A stretch of 13,252 bases of DNA from CAZFCK01 sp964517355 (GCA_964517355.1 CAZFCK010000132.1:1-13252); one strand, 5' to 3'. Shown: positions 6,093 through 13,084, counted from the first letter of the stretch. Made by a program: numbers and translations. Notes: generated from the letters alone by a model not told the origin.

Positions 6093-7676
6093 TCAGCGGT
6101 AAAGGCTTATCAGATCGCCGGGCTGAATCACAGCCGCTCTATCGAGATTATTCCATTCAAGAAGTTTCCAGGGCGAGACCTGAAAGGAACGGGCAATGCT
6201 CCAGACCGTGTCGCCGGATCGTACGCGGTATACCGTGCGGGAACTTCCCGTGTTGCCGGATGATTGCGCCACGGCGCCATGCCCGGGAATGCGCAGGTGC
6301 ATGCCCACACGCAAATCTCGGGGCGATGCGATGCTGTTCAGGGCCTGGAGTTCGGCCACGCTGCAATCATAACGCTTGGAGAGGGAGAACAAGGTGTCGC
6401 CGGCGCGTACGGTATGCGTCTTTTTCGCGGCGACCACGCTGCGGGGCGTTTCCTGGTAACGCGGCGCAGGCGCAGGGGAACTTTCCTTGGATGTGGCGAT
6501 TCTCGCGGCCGCCGAGGTCGGCACGATGATCTTTTGTCCGGGATGTAGCAAGTTGCTGCTGCGCTTGTTCACCCGCTTGAGCGTGGCCACGTCCTGCCCG
6601 TATCGTTGTGCGATGATGGACCAGGAGTCGCCTCTTTTCACGGTGTACTGATGATAGCTGTTGCCTTTGCGGGATGCGGGAGTGTTGACGTAACGCTGTA
6701 CCGAAGCCATAGAGGCGCGCGGGACGTACACGACGGATGCGCGGGCCGGAGGCGTGCTTTCACGGCGAAACGAAGGGTTGTGCTTTTCAAAATCGTCCCA
6801 GCTCATGCGGGACGCCTCCGCCAGTTGGCGCAAATCCAGGCCGCCAGGGACTTCCATCCGCTGCAGGTCCGGCGTCTGATCCCAGCGTAAACCGGGTAAA
6901 CCGAGCAGTTCGAGGTTGTAGGCGATCTTGACCATGGCCGCGAATCTGGGCAAATAATTCAGGGTTTCCTCACGCAGGGCAAGTTTGCCGTCAAGGGTGT
7001 GGTTGCGCTGGGCGAGTTCGAAAAACGTGGTCGCTCCGCTGGCTTTAAGGGCGCGGCCGATCTTACCCTCTCCCGCGTTGTACGCAGCGATGGCCAAAGA
7101 CCAGTCGCCAAACATCTCATGGAGTTTCGTCAAATAATCGGCAGCGGCGTGAGCGGATTTGTAGGGATCGCGGCGTTCGTCCACCCACCAGTCGACGGAA
7201 AGGCCGAAACGCCTGCCGGTAAAGGGCATGAACTGCCAGCATCCGGCCGCACCGGAGCTGGAATAGGCTTTAGGGTTGTAGCCGCTTTCGATAAAAGGCA
7301 GAAAAATGAGGTCTTGCGGCAAGCCGCGTTCAGCGAAAACCTTCTTGGCGTATGGTAAATAGTTGCGGCTGCGTTCGATCCAGACCTCCAGCTTGTAGCG
7401 GACGTCCCGCGACAAAAAAAGAAATTGCTCGCGAATCTTTTCTTGGGCATAAGCGCTGTTTTCGAAGCGTATGGCGCCCTGGCTTTGCAGAGCTCGATAT
7501 TCTTGCGGCGTCAGTACGGTGCTCCCGGCATGGGCTGGGATCTTGGCGCTCAATTCGGGGTCCACGGATTCCTGGCCAGCGCCTGGAGTGGCGATATCAC
7601 CGATCTGTGTTTTGGAAGCGCAGGAAGCACTCAAGAGTATGAGAATCAGAAGCGAGGCAATACGGTATATCCTCAT
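6093..7676 (-). CDS. MltD-like lytic murein transglycosylase lipoprotein with three LysM domains
   Basis: The enzyme cleaves the MurNAc-GlcNAc bond of peptidoglycan, leaving 1,6-anhydro ends, at the periplasmic face of the envelope. The 527-aa protein begins with a lipoprotein signal peptide and lipobox SAS-C (Cys19). The SLT/GH23 domain (about 105-260) shows FIESGYNPKA with catalytic Glu130, SSGAAGCWQFMPFTGRRFGL (140-159) and AIAAYNAGEGKIGRAL (195-210). Three LysM peptidoglycan-binding repeats follow near 342-386, 420-464 and 481-526, each starting with a YTVKRGDSW-like motif. This order is that of MltD. AGAGGAG (7689-7683) lies 6 nt before the ATG. The gene is convergent to aroE and divergent from the rRNA methyltransferase. 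The symbol mltD is plausible but orthology was not tested. Confidence 0.93.
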   Translation of the reverse strand: MRIYRIASLLILILLSASCASKTQIGDIATPGAGQESVDPELSAKIPAHAGSTVLTPQEYRALQSQGAIRFENSAYAQEKIREQFLFLSRDVRYKLEVWIERSRNYLPYAKKVFAERGLPQDLIFLPFIESGYNPKAYSSSGAAGCWQFMPFTGRRFGLSVDWWVDERRDPYKSAHAAADYLTKLHEMFGDWSLAIAAYNAGEGKIGRALKASGATTFFELAQRNHTLDGKLALREETLNYLPRFAAMVKIAYNLELLGLPGLRWDQTPDLQRMEVPGGLDLRQLAEASRMSWDDFEKHNPSFRRESTPPARASVVYVPRASMASVQRYVNTPASRKGNSYHQYTVKRGDSWSIIAQRYGQDVATLKRVNKRSSNLLHPGQKIIVPTSAAARIATSKESSPAPAPRYQETPRSVVAAKKTHTVRAGDTLFSLSKRYDCSVAELQALNSIASPRDLRVGMHLRIPGHGAVAQSSGNTGSSRTVYRVRSGDTVWSIARSFQVSPWKLLEWNNLDRAAVIQPGDLISLYR

Positions 7677-7955
7677 GGCAATCTCCTCTGCTGGGCATAT
7701 GTTGCATCCTGCGTGCAGGACTGCCTTCGCTATTCAATTTTGATGCCATTAAAGTCTAGACTATTTTAAGAAAAACTATAACATACTTTGCTATTGCACA
7801 TTGTACGTAATAAACACTACAAGGGCAATGTAGTAAAAAACAGATAAGAAAAATCAAGAGTCGGGCCACCATATTTCGGGCCAATAATGAGTACAAAAAT
7901 ATGACTCGGCGTAAAAGATGAAGTCTTTCGCGCTGTACAAGGGTAAAATCTCCAC
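7677..7955. promoter_or_regulatory. AT-rich divergent promoter region
   Basis: The 279-bp gap between the divergent transglycosylase and rRNA methyltransferase genes is much richer in A and T than the genes and holds no plausible ORF. It should contain both promoters. A TATAGT hexamer can be read on the minus strand just upstream of the transglycosylase gene, without a convincing -35. A perfect 10-bp palindrome AGTCTAGACT (7753-7762) could be an operator. No terminator was seen. Confidence 0.4.
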
Positions 7956-8711
7956 ATGGAAAAAATGCAAAACCAGGAAGCGGAACTTGTGGCCGGGCGC
8001 AAGCCGGTGCGCGAATGTCTGGAGCAGGCGCCCGCCCGCGTTGACGCGCTCTGGATACAGCAGGGGTTGCGGGCCAAGGATCTGTCGCAGATCATGGATA
8101 TCGCGAAAAAGGCGGGACTGCGTTACCAGCTCGCCCCCCAGCAGCAGATGGATAAGATCTTCGCAGGACGTCACCAGGGCGTCATAGCGCGCATTTTCGG
8201 GCCGGGATTCGCGGAAGCCCCGGAACTCTTCTCAGGGGCGCACGAAGCCCGTTTCCCCGTACTGCTGGCCCTGGATCAGGTGCAGGACCCGGGAAACGTG
8301 GGCACCTTGGCGCGCACGCTCCTGGGCGTCGGCGGCGCGGGCATCCTGTTGCCCAAACACAACGCCGCGGGACTCGGTCCCGGCGCCGTGCGCGCCGCGG
8401 CTGGGGCGTTATGGAAGCTCCCCATCGCGAAAGTGACGAACCTTGGAAGAACGTTGGAAGAGGCGAGAGAGGCGGGGATGCACATATACGGGGCGGCCAC
8501 CGGCGAAGACAGCGTCCCTTACCAGAATTTCGTTCCCCGTTACCCGGCCGTTCTTGTGCTCGGCGGGGAGGAAAGCGGATTGCGCCACGGCGTGCGAAAA
8601 CGCTGCGACGCCTGCCTGGAGATACCGTTGTCCGGAAGCATGGAATCACTCAATGTGGCCCAAGCCGGCGCCATGATCATGGGGTTGTGGCTCGCCCGTC
8701 ACCTATCCTGA
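7956..8711 (+). CDS. rlmB: SpoU-family rRNA 2'-O-methyltransferase, RlmB-like
   Basis: This SPOUT-class enzyme uses S-adenosylmethionine to methylate a ribose 2'-O, in RlmB that of G2251 of 23S rRNA. The 251-aa protein has the N-terminal substrate-binding part beginning VAGRKPVRECLE (12-23), the linker motif RHQGVIA (72-78), and the three SpoU motifs: LDQVQDPGNVGTLARTL (106-122, with N114 and R120), VLGGEESGLR (201-210) and IPLSGSMESLNVAQAGAM (223-240). The length fits RlmB. TrmH-type tRNA methyltransferases share the last motifs, but the N-terminal L30e-like domain favours RlmB. A weak ribosome site AAGGG (7939-7943) lies 12 nt before the ATG. The gene is monocistronic and followed by a strong hairpin. 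Confidence 0.85.
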   Translation: MEKMQNQEAELVAGRKPVRECLEQAPARVDALWIQQGLRAKDLSQIMDIAKKAGLRYQLAPQQQMDKIFAGRHQGVIARIFGPGFAEAPELFSGAHEARFPVLLALDQVQDPGNVGTLARTLLGVGGAGILLPKHNAAGLGPGAVRAAAGALWKLPIAKVTNLGRTLEEAREAGMHIYGAATGEDSVPYQNFVPRYPAVLVLGGEESGLRHGVRKRCDACLEIPLSGSMESLNVAQAGAMIMGLWLARHLS

Positions 8712-8782
8712 CCAAGCCCTCGGCGGCATGGAGAACATCGCCGCTTGTCTTGACAAAAAAACGAACGCCTACGTTTATTGAA

Positions 8783-8821
8783 CGGGGTGGAATCTCTTGG
8801 AGAGATTCCGCCCCGCTCTTT
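8783..8821 (+). terminator. Intrinsic terminator downstream of rlmB
   Basis: A 15-bp stem (8783-8797 and 8801-8815, one G-T pair, loop TGG) is followed by CTCTTTAT. It lies about 70 nt past the rlmB stop. TTGACA at 8750-8755 lies just before it but has no matching -10, so it was not called a promoter. Confidence 0.7.
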
Positions 8822-8941
8822 ATCAAAGAATATGGACGCGCCAGAGGCAAGGGCGCACGAGGGGAGGGAGATGTGCCCGGTAGCCCCCTTGTTTGACGTG
8901 GTATAGCGAGAACCACCCAGCGCGGTGGTGGAAAGAGTTCT

Positions 8942-8991
8942 CTGAACGCCGGCACAAGGCCGCGCCGGGCAAATGCGTTCAGTGCGTTTTT
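8942..8991 (+). terminator. Second hairpin with T-rich tail next to the methyltransferase stop
   Basis: The outer arms CTGAACGC (8942-8949) and GCGTTCAG (8975-8982) enclose CCGGC (8949-8953) / GCCGG (8964-8968); base 8949 can belong to only one of the two stems. The plus strand then reads TGCGTTTTTATTGTTTTT (8983-9000), a good U tract. It could stop plus-strand readthrough before the minus-strand methyltransferase. On the minus strand the same hairpin directly follows the stop codon but lacks a U run. Confidence 0.55.
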
Positions 8992-9610
8992 ATTGTTTTT
9001 CCATCAAAAACCAGGTGATGTCGTCATTGGGGAAATTGTAGTCCCTGCGATAGATGAAACCATAGTCGACCAGCTTGAGATCAGGATACGTATCAAGCAT
9101 TTCGCCGGCGAAATCACGCTTGAAGAGCCTGTCTTTGTTTCCCCGGTATGGAACTTCCATTGGGGTCGGGTTGTAATACTCGGCGATAAAAACATACTTA
9201 GAGGAAAGGGTGTATAATTTATTGTAGATTTCCGGCAGGGCTTCAGGATTGAGATGGATCAGAACGCCTTTCACCATGGTGAAATCCCATTGTTCCTGAG
9301 GCTCGAAATCCAGGATCGAAGCATTGTGCACAGTGGCGAAGGGTAAATTCTCCTGCAAGATCGCCGCGGCCTTCGCATTGATTTCCACACCCGTCAAAGC
9401 GGCTTTGGGCAACAACGTATGCAGCGCTTTGAGGTTGAGGCCGATATTGGGGCCGAATTCGAGAATTTTTCCAATATTATTAGTTCTACGAAGAACTGTG
9501 CTGAACAGAGCGATATTGCTTGCGACGTGATTATAGTCTTTATTCCTTTCTATATACTCGTTACCGAAATCGCCCATCCAAAAGAGCTCTTGCTCGTTTT
9601 TTTCTCTCAT
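8990..9610 (-). CDS. Class I SAM methyltransferase, pseudaminic acid biosynthesis-associated methylase type
   Basis: The 206-aa protein begins EQELFWMGDFGNEYIERN (6-23) and has SAM motif I as ILEFGPNIGLNLKAL (49-63), the acidic ribose-binding residue in GVEIN (E76), then NASILDF (96-102), KGVLIHLNPEALPEIY (114-129), EYYNPTPMEVPYRG (144-157), KRDFAGEM (164-171) and DDITWFLMEK (196-205). From memory this pattern matches the methylases found in pseudaminic or nonulosonic acid and flagellin-glycosylation clusters; the acceptor is unknown. The start at 9610 is preferred because GAGG (9623-9620) lies 9 nt upstream and relatives begin here. The open frame runs 85 codons further upstream with no family resemblance. 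It stands alone: no pse genes are in the window, and its base composition appears more AT-rich than its neighbours, suggesting transfer. Confidence 0.85.
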   Translation of the reverse strand: MREKNEQELFWMGDFGNEYIERNKDYNHVASNIALFSTVLRRTNNIGKILEFGPNIGLNLKALHTLLPKAALTGVEINAKAAAILQENLPFATVHNASILDFEPQEQWDFTMVKGVLIHLNPEALPEIYNKLYTLSSKYVFIAEYYNPTPMEVPYRGNKDRLFKRDFAGEMLDTYPDLKLVDYGFIYRRDYNFPNDDITWFLMEKQ

Positions 9611-9946
9611 TGTTGCAAACCTCAAGCGGTAGTTATTGGTGCTGAATACGGTGTGTTCGTGATGCATGCCGGTGCCGCATCTCTTACTCAAGTTTCGATC
9701 ATATCTCAACGAGTTTATGCCGCGCCAATTGTCTCTCGACAAAAGAACAGGGGGGGCTGCATTCGCTGCGCGCGCAACACGCACGCGCCACACGCTATTC
9801 TTAACCGGTATGCTGGAAAAACAATCCCGGGAAGATTGCGGGGCAAGAACGCATGAATCCGCCATGCACGCCTGCTTCAGGGGGTATGCGCATAAGCCAG
9901 GCCGGGGCCGGTAATAAAAATTTTCAGACAGGAAAAGGTAACTTTT

Positions 9947-9974
9947 TTGATCCTGAATTACTCATTATTATATC
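9947..9974 (+). promoter_or_regulatory. Possible sigma70-type promoter of the molybdoenzyme operon
   Basis: TTGATC (9947-9952) and TATATC (9969-9974) are spaced 16 nt in an AT-rich stretch, about 400 nt upstream of the molybdoenzyme gene. Each hexamer matches consensus at four positions. Use of this promoter would give a long leader RNA. Confidence 0.35.
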
Positions 9975-10029
9975 ACGTTTAATCATGCTCCGTGTTTTTC
10001 GCCCGGAAATAGTTGCCCGGCATGGTTCT

Positions 10030-10049
10030 GCATCAGGTGATCCTGATGC
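10030..10049. promoter_or_regulatory. Palindromic operator-like site
   Basis: GCATCAGG (10030-10037) and CCTGATGC (10042-10049) form a perfect 8-bp inverted repeat around TGAT. It lies downstream of the possible promoter and has no T tract after it, so an operator for a dimeric regulator is as likely as an RNA hairpin. Confidence 0.35.
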
Positions 10050-10063
10050 GCATACAACCGGTG

Positions 10064-10102
10064 AGGTGTGACGGCAAGGTGTGACCACAAGGAGGTAACG
10101 TA
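10064..10102 (+). repeat. 13-bp direct repeats ending in a perfect Shine-Dalgarno
   Basis: AGGTGTGACGGCA (10064-10076) is followed at once by AGGTGTGACCACA (10077-10089; 11 of 13 identical) and by a diverged third unit AGGAGGTAACGTA (10090-10102). The third unit supplies AAGGAGGT, an ideal ribosome site 6 nt before ATG at 10102. That ATG opens only three codons (M-Q-R-TAG). The spacing of 13 is unlike the 10-11 bp usual for direct-repeat operators. Confidence 0.4.
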
Positions 10103-10163
10103 TGCAGCGATAGTGTAATTCGTACGTAATTAATGAGTACCGTAGCAATAGTGGAAATAAAAA

Positions 10164-10346
10164 ATGATGCAAAACAATTATCGCGTCAACAAGTTCAGCA
10201 ATTACGGAGCATTCCGCGTAAATATAATCGCAATCAAGGTGGGAGATGCGGCAGGCGTCAGTGCCGGCGAATAGTAAATCAGGGACTGCGCAACATTATT
10301 CCAAGACGTCTCAGACATATTGAAAATGGTTCTTGGGTCTTTTTAA
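10164..10346 (+). pseudogene. Possible broken small gene, interrupted by TAG-TAA
   Basis: One frame reads 36 codons from ATG-ATG (10164), ending VGDAAGVSAGE, then TAG-TAA (10272-10277), then 22 further codons reading IRDCATLFQDVSDILKMVLG before TAA at 10344-10346. Both halves look more like natural protein than the other two frames, one of which is implausibly Arg-rich. The only ribosome site is a weak GGAA (10153-10156). I do not recognise the product. It may be a degraded gene of about 60 codons, two tiny peptides, or chance. Confidence 0.25.
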
Positions 10347-10356
10347 GGACATCACA

Positions 10357-10386
10357 ATGAAAACAGGAGTTCAATATGTACCATGA
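10357..10386 (+). CDS. Nine-codon ORF overlapping the molybdoenzyme start (possible leader peptide)
   Basis: The ATG at 10357 has a good ribosome site, AAGGA (10345-10349), 7 nt upstream and encodes MKTGVQYVP before TGA at 10384-10386. It overlaps the start of the molybdoenzyme gene (ATG 10376) in a different frame. If translated, it would place a terminating ribosome on the downstream start and could couple or tune its translation. It may also be chance. Confidence 0.25.
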   Translation: MKTGVQYVP

Positions 10387-12511
10387 CGGGTGGATTCCGA
10401 CAGTATGCTATCAGTGCAAGGCCGAATGCGCCATTTTAGCCCGTGTGGAAAATGGCGTTGTCAAGGAAGTGAAAGGCAACCCGCACGCGCGGGGCAAAGC
10501 TTGCGTCAAGGGCATGGCCGGCATAACGACCCTCTATTCCTCGGAGCGTCTCAAATATCCCATGAAGCGCGTGGGGGAACGGGGGAGCGGAAAATTCGAA
10601 CGCATCACCTGGGACGAGGCCATGAACATCATGCAGTCAAAGCTTACGGAGCTGCGTGAAAAAGGCGAGGCCCATAAGTTCACCTACTCGATGTTCCCCC
10701 ACTCCGTGACCGACCCGAAATGGCGATTCGTGAACGCCTGCGGCGGATTCATATCTACGGGATTGCCGCACTGCGATTCCGCCAAAATAATGGCTCACAT
10801 GCACACGTTCGGCTGCTTTCCCAATCATCATATAGCCCCCATGTATTTTGCCGTGCCCAAAGGCGGCCTGATGATCTTGTCCGGGCGGCATCCTTTCGGT
10901 TGCCTTGACGACGCCTGCGTACCGAAACACATTCTCGACGCCAAGGAAAGAGGCGCGAAACTCATTGTCATAGACCCGTTGTTCCGCACCGAGGCTTCCA
11001 AGGCGGACTGGTGGATTCCCATCAAGCCGGGTGGAGACGCGGCGTTGTTCCTGGGGGTCTGCAACTATCTTCTCGCCAATGAGCTCCACGACAAGGAATT
11101 TTGTGAAAAATGGGTCCGCGAAGGGGATATGGACGCGCTGCGGGTCTATATCAAGGACAAAACGCCGGAAGCCATGAGCGCCATCTGCGGGGTTCCGGCG
11201 GCCAACATCGTCAAGCTGGCGAAAATGGTCGCCGAAGCGCCGAGCGCCTGTATCGACGCCTTCAAGTCCATTATGTACGGCAATGGTATGGATTGGGGAC
11301 ACGCCTGGTCCATCTTTCTCGTCATTACGGGAAACCTGGACAACCCAGGGGGGCAACCGCTCCCTGAATTGACCCCCATGGCTCCTGTCGAGCCGGTGCC
11401 TCCGGCCCCGAATCTAAAGGAACTGGGATACCATCGCACCGGTAAAAACAAGAGCATGTTCGATCACTACAACTTTTTCCTGGAGCCCACCTGGTATGCG
11501 GCGCAGGCCATCAAGGAAGGCAGCCTGAAGGTCTTCTTCGCCTCGGAGTGCAACCCGGCCATGTCCGAGATGGGGTCCGGGGAGTGGCGCAAGGCCGTGA
11601 CCATGAAGGACGACGAGGGCAACTACAAGCTGGAGTTGTTCGTCGTCACCGAAATTCTGCCTTCGGAAACAATGAAGTGGGCGGATCTGGTGCTTCCGGA
11701 CCAGACCAATTTCGAACGTTGGGAAGTGCTTTACATGCCGTGGTGGTACAATTACGGGCACTGTGCGGCACTGTGCCAGCCCGTGGTGAAACCCATCGGC
11801 GAATCACGCCATGCGAACAGGGTTTTCATCGATTTGGGCAAGCGAATGTTTCCGGAATATTTCGCCTTTGATGACGATGTGGCCTACTACGATGTGGAAC
11901 TGGCCGGTGTCGGCATGTCCGTAAAAAAACTACAGGAAAATGGGGGATTATGGTCGCCGGGAACCGTAGGCTTCCGCAAGTACGAAGATACAGGCAAGTT
12001 CAACACACCCTCGGGAAAAATCGAGCTTGAATGGCGTATGTACAAGGACATCGGACAGGAATGGCCCAGCCCGGAATTGCCTTTGGAATATCGTAGAGGC
12101 GAGGAGGAGTTCCCCTTTGTGCTGGTGAACTACAGGACCATTTTCCTGAACAATACGGGAGCCTGGTCGCAAAACAACGCGCAGTTGCGTGATCCCGTTT
12201 CCGGTCTGACGGAAAATCCATGTCTGTTGAACCCGATAGACGCGGACAAGTTGGGCCTTGCGCACGGCGAAACCGTCACCATTGAATCATCGACCGGCAA
12301 GGTGCGCATCCCCGTTGCGCTCACGGAAAAAATCATTCCCGGATGCGCGGGCATCATCCACGGGTTCGGTCATACCATAGGCAAAGTGGCGGCGCATGGC
12401 GATTGGGCCAACGACAACGAGCTTATCGCCGATGCCGGTTCGCATTTGGATGAGCAGGATTTGCGCGGTGGAGAGGCTCATGTCTCTACCCGAGTCAAGA
12501 TCTACAAATAA
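10376..12511 (+). CDS. Cytoplasmic Mo/W-bis-MGD oxidoreductase catalytic subunit, DMSO reductase family
   Basis: This 711-aa catalytic subunit belongs to the complex-iron-sulfur molybdoenzymes. The N-terminal [4Fe-4S] motif is C11-x2-C14-x3-C18...C43 (CYQCKAEC, KACVKG). Then come RLKYPMKRVGERGSGKFERITWDEA (58-82), a probable metal-ligand Cys in GLPHCDSAK (C133), IVIDPLFRTEASKADWWIPIKPGGDAALFLG (197-227), GNLDNPGG (319-326), ADLVLPDQTNFER (436-448), NTPSGKIEL (543-551) and a C-terminal molybdopterin-dinucleotide-binding domain (about 580-711). There is no Tat signal: the first cluster Cys is residue 11, so the enzyme should stay in the cytoplasm. The overall plan recalls acetylene hydratase, PadB and the transhydroxylase group, but no substrate can be named. 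AGGAG (10365-10369) lies 6 nt before the ATG. The electron-transfer gene follows after 12 nt. Confidence 0.9.
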   Translation: MYHDGWIPTVCYQCKAECAILARVENGVVKEVKGNPHARGKACVKGMAGITTLYSSERLKYPMKRVGERGSGKFERITWDEAMNIMQSKLTELREKGEAHKFTYSMFPHSVTDPKWRFVNACGGFISTGLPHCDSAKIMAHMHTFGCFPNHHIAPMYFAVPKGGLMILSGRHPFGCLDDACVPKHILDAKERGAKLIVIDPLFRTEASKADWWIPIKPGGDAALFLGVCNYLLANELHDKEFCEKWVREGDMDALRVYIKDKTPEAMSAICGVPAANIVKLAKMVAEAPSACIDAFKSIMYGNGMDWGHAWSIFLVITGNLDNPGGQPLPELTPMAPVEPVPPAPNLKELGYHRTGKNKSMFDHYNFFLEPTWYAAQAIKEGSLKVFFASECNPAMSEMGSGEWRKAVTMKDDEGNYKLELFVVTEILPSETMKWADLVLPDQTNFERWEVLYMPWWYNYGHCAALCQPVVKPIGESRHANRVFIDLGKRMFPEYFAFDDDVAYYDVELAGVGMSVKKLQENGGLWSPGTVGFRKYEDTGKFNTPSGKIELEWRMYKDIGQEWPSPELPLEYRRGEEEFPFVLVNYRTIFLNNTGAWSQNNAQLRDPVSGLTENPCLLNPIDADKLGLAHGETVTIESSTGKVRIPVALTEKIIPGCAGIIHGFGHTIGKVAAHGDWANDNELIADAGSHLDEQDLRGGEAHVSTRVKIYK

Positions 12512-12523
12512 GAGGAGTGCGAA

Positions 12524-13084
12524 ATGAGACAGCTCAGCATCATGGTGGATCTTACCCGCTGCATTGGTTGCAAAACCTGTATTGTCGCCTGCCGTAACCA
12601 TCACGGCATTGTGGATCACGAAAACCATCAGCCGGGGCAGATCCCGAGCTATATACGCGTGGTGAGCGAAACCAAGGGAGTCTTTCCCGATGTGCGGGAA
12701 GATTACTGGGTGGTGATGTGTCAACATTGCAAAAAAACACCATGCATCAAGGCCTGCGAGTTCGAGGCCATTCGTAAGGATGCGCAAACGGGCATCGTGC
12801 TCATCGACAGAGAGAAGTGTACGGGCTGCGGGGAATGTATTGAAAAATGCCCTTACCAGGTCATCCAGTTCAATGAGGCGGAAAAATACGTCCATAAATG
12901 CAACATGTGCTATGACCGCGTCGTGCACGGACTTGATCCCGTGTGCGTGGAGGTCTGCATGACGGATGCGTTGAGCTTTGGCGAAAAGGAAATACTGCTC
13001 ATGCACGCCGACGCCAAAGGCAGGAGCGTTGTCAAAAAATTAAGCACGCAGTCCATAATCTACCTTACGTCGAACGGCGCGTAG
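12524..13084 (+). CDS. Four-cluster [4Fe-4S] electron-transfer subunit, DmsB/PsrB family
   Basis: The 186-aa protein passes electrons to or from the upstream molybdoenzyme. Sixteen cysteines arrange as four clusters: C13/C16/C19/C23, C66/C69/C74/C78, C99/C102/C105/C109 and C126/C129/C141/C145. This is the standard ferredoxin pattern of DmsB, PsrB and the transhydroxylase beta subunit. No signal peptide or membrane segment is visible, matching the cytoplasmic catalytic partner. AGAGGAG (12511-12517) starts at the last base of the upstream stop and lies 6 nt before this ATG, so the two are cotranscribed. No membrane anchor (NrfD or DmsC type) follows in the 168 bp left, so the physiological partner may be a soluble carrier, or an anchor gene may lie further on. 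Confidence 0.92.
   Translation: MRQLSIMVDLTRCIGCKTCIVACRNHHGIVDHENHQPGQIPSYIRVVSETKGVFPDVREDYWVVMCQHCKKTPCIKACEFEAIRKDAQTGIVLIDREKCTGCGECIEKCPYQVIQFNEAEKYVHKCNMCYDRVVHGLDPVCVEVCMTDALSFGEKEILLMHADAKGRSVVKKLSTQSIIYLTSNGA

Larger units (their letters stand above)
9611..10375. other. Long region without a recognised gene, leader of the molybdoenzyme operon
   Basis: About 765 bp lie between the divergent methyltransferase and molybdoenzyme genes. From 9611 to about 9900 nothing coding-like was found. From about 9905 onwards it is AT-rich and busy: a possible promoter (9947-9974), a palindrome (10030-10049), 13-bp tandem repeats with a perfect Shine-Dalgarno (10064-10102), a broken small reading frame (10164-10346) and a 9-codon ORF (10357-10386) overlapping the molybdoenzyme start. 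No tRNA or riboswitch I can name was recognised. A molybdenum-cofactor-type riboswitch would be sensible in this position but its consensus could not be verified by eye. Confidence 0.5.

Noticed and set aside
8750..8779. TTGACA promoter upstream of the rlmB terminator
   Set aside because: The hexamer is perfect but the only -10 candidate (TTTATT, spacing 18) is poor and the TTGAC is part of a small TTGTC/GACAA hairpin; mentioned only as a possible small-RNA start.
9611..9865. 85-codon N-terminal extension of the methyltransferase
   Set aside because: Relatives start at the residue encoded at 9610, a GAGG site supports that start, and the extension shows no domain or signal peptide.
10102..10167. 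TAG in the three-codon ORF read as pyrrolysine, giving about 21 residues
   Set aside because: No pyl genes are in the window, the extended peptide is not recognisable, and nothing marks the TAG for readthrough.
10133..10360. 75-codon plus-strand frame upstream of the molybdoenzyme
   Set aside because: It has no ribosome site and its second half is implausibly Arg-rich; another frame over the same bases looks more natural.
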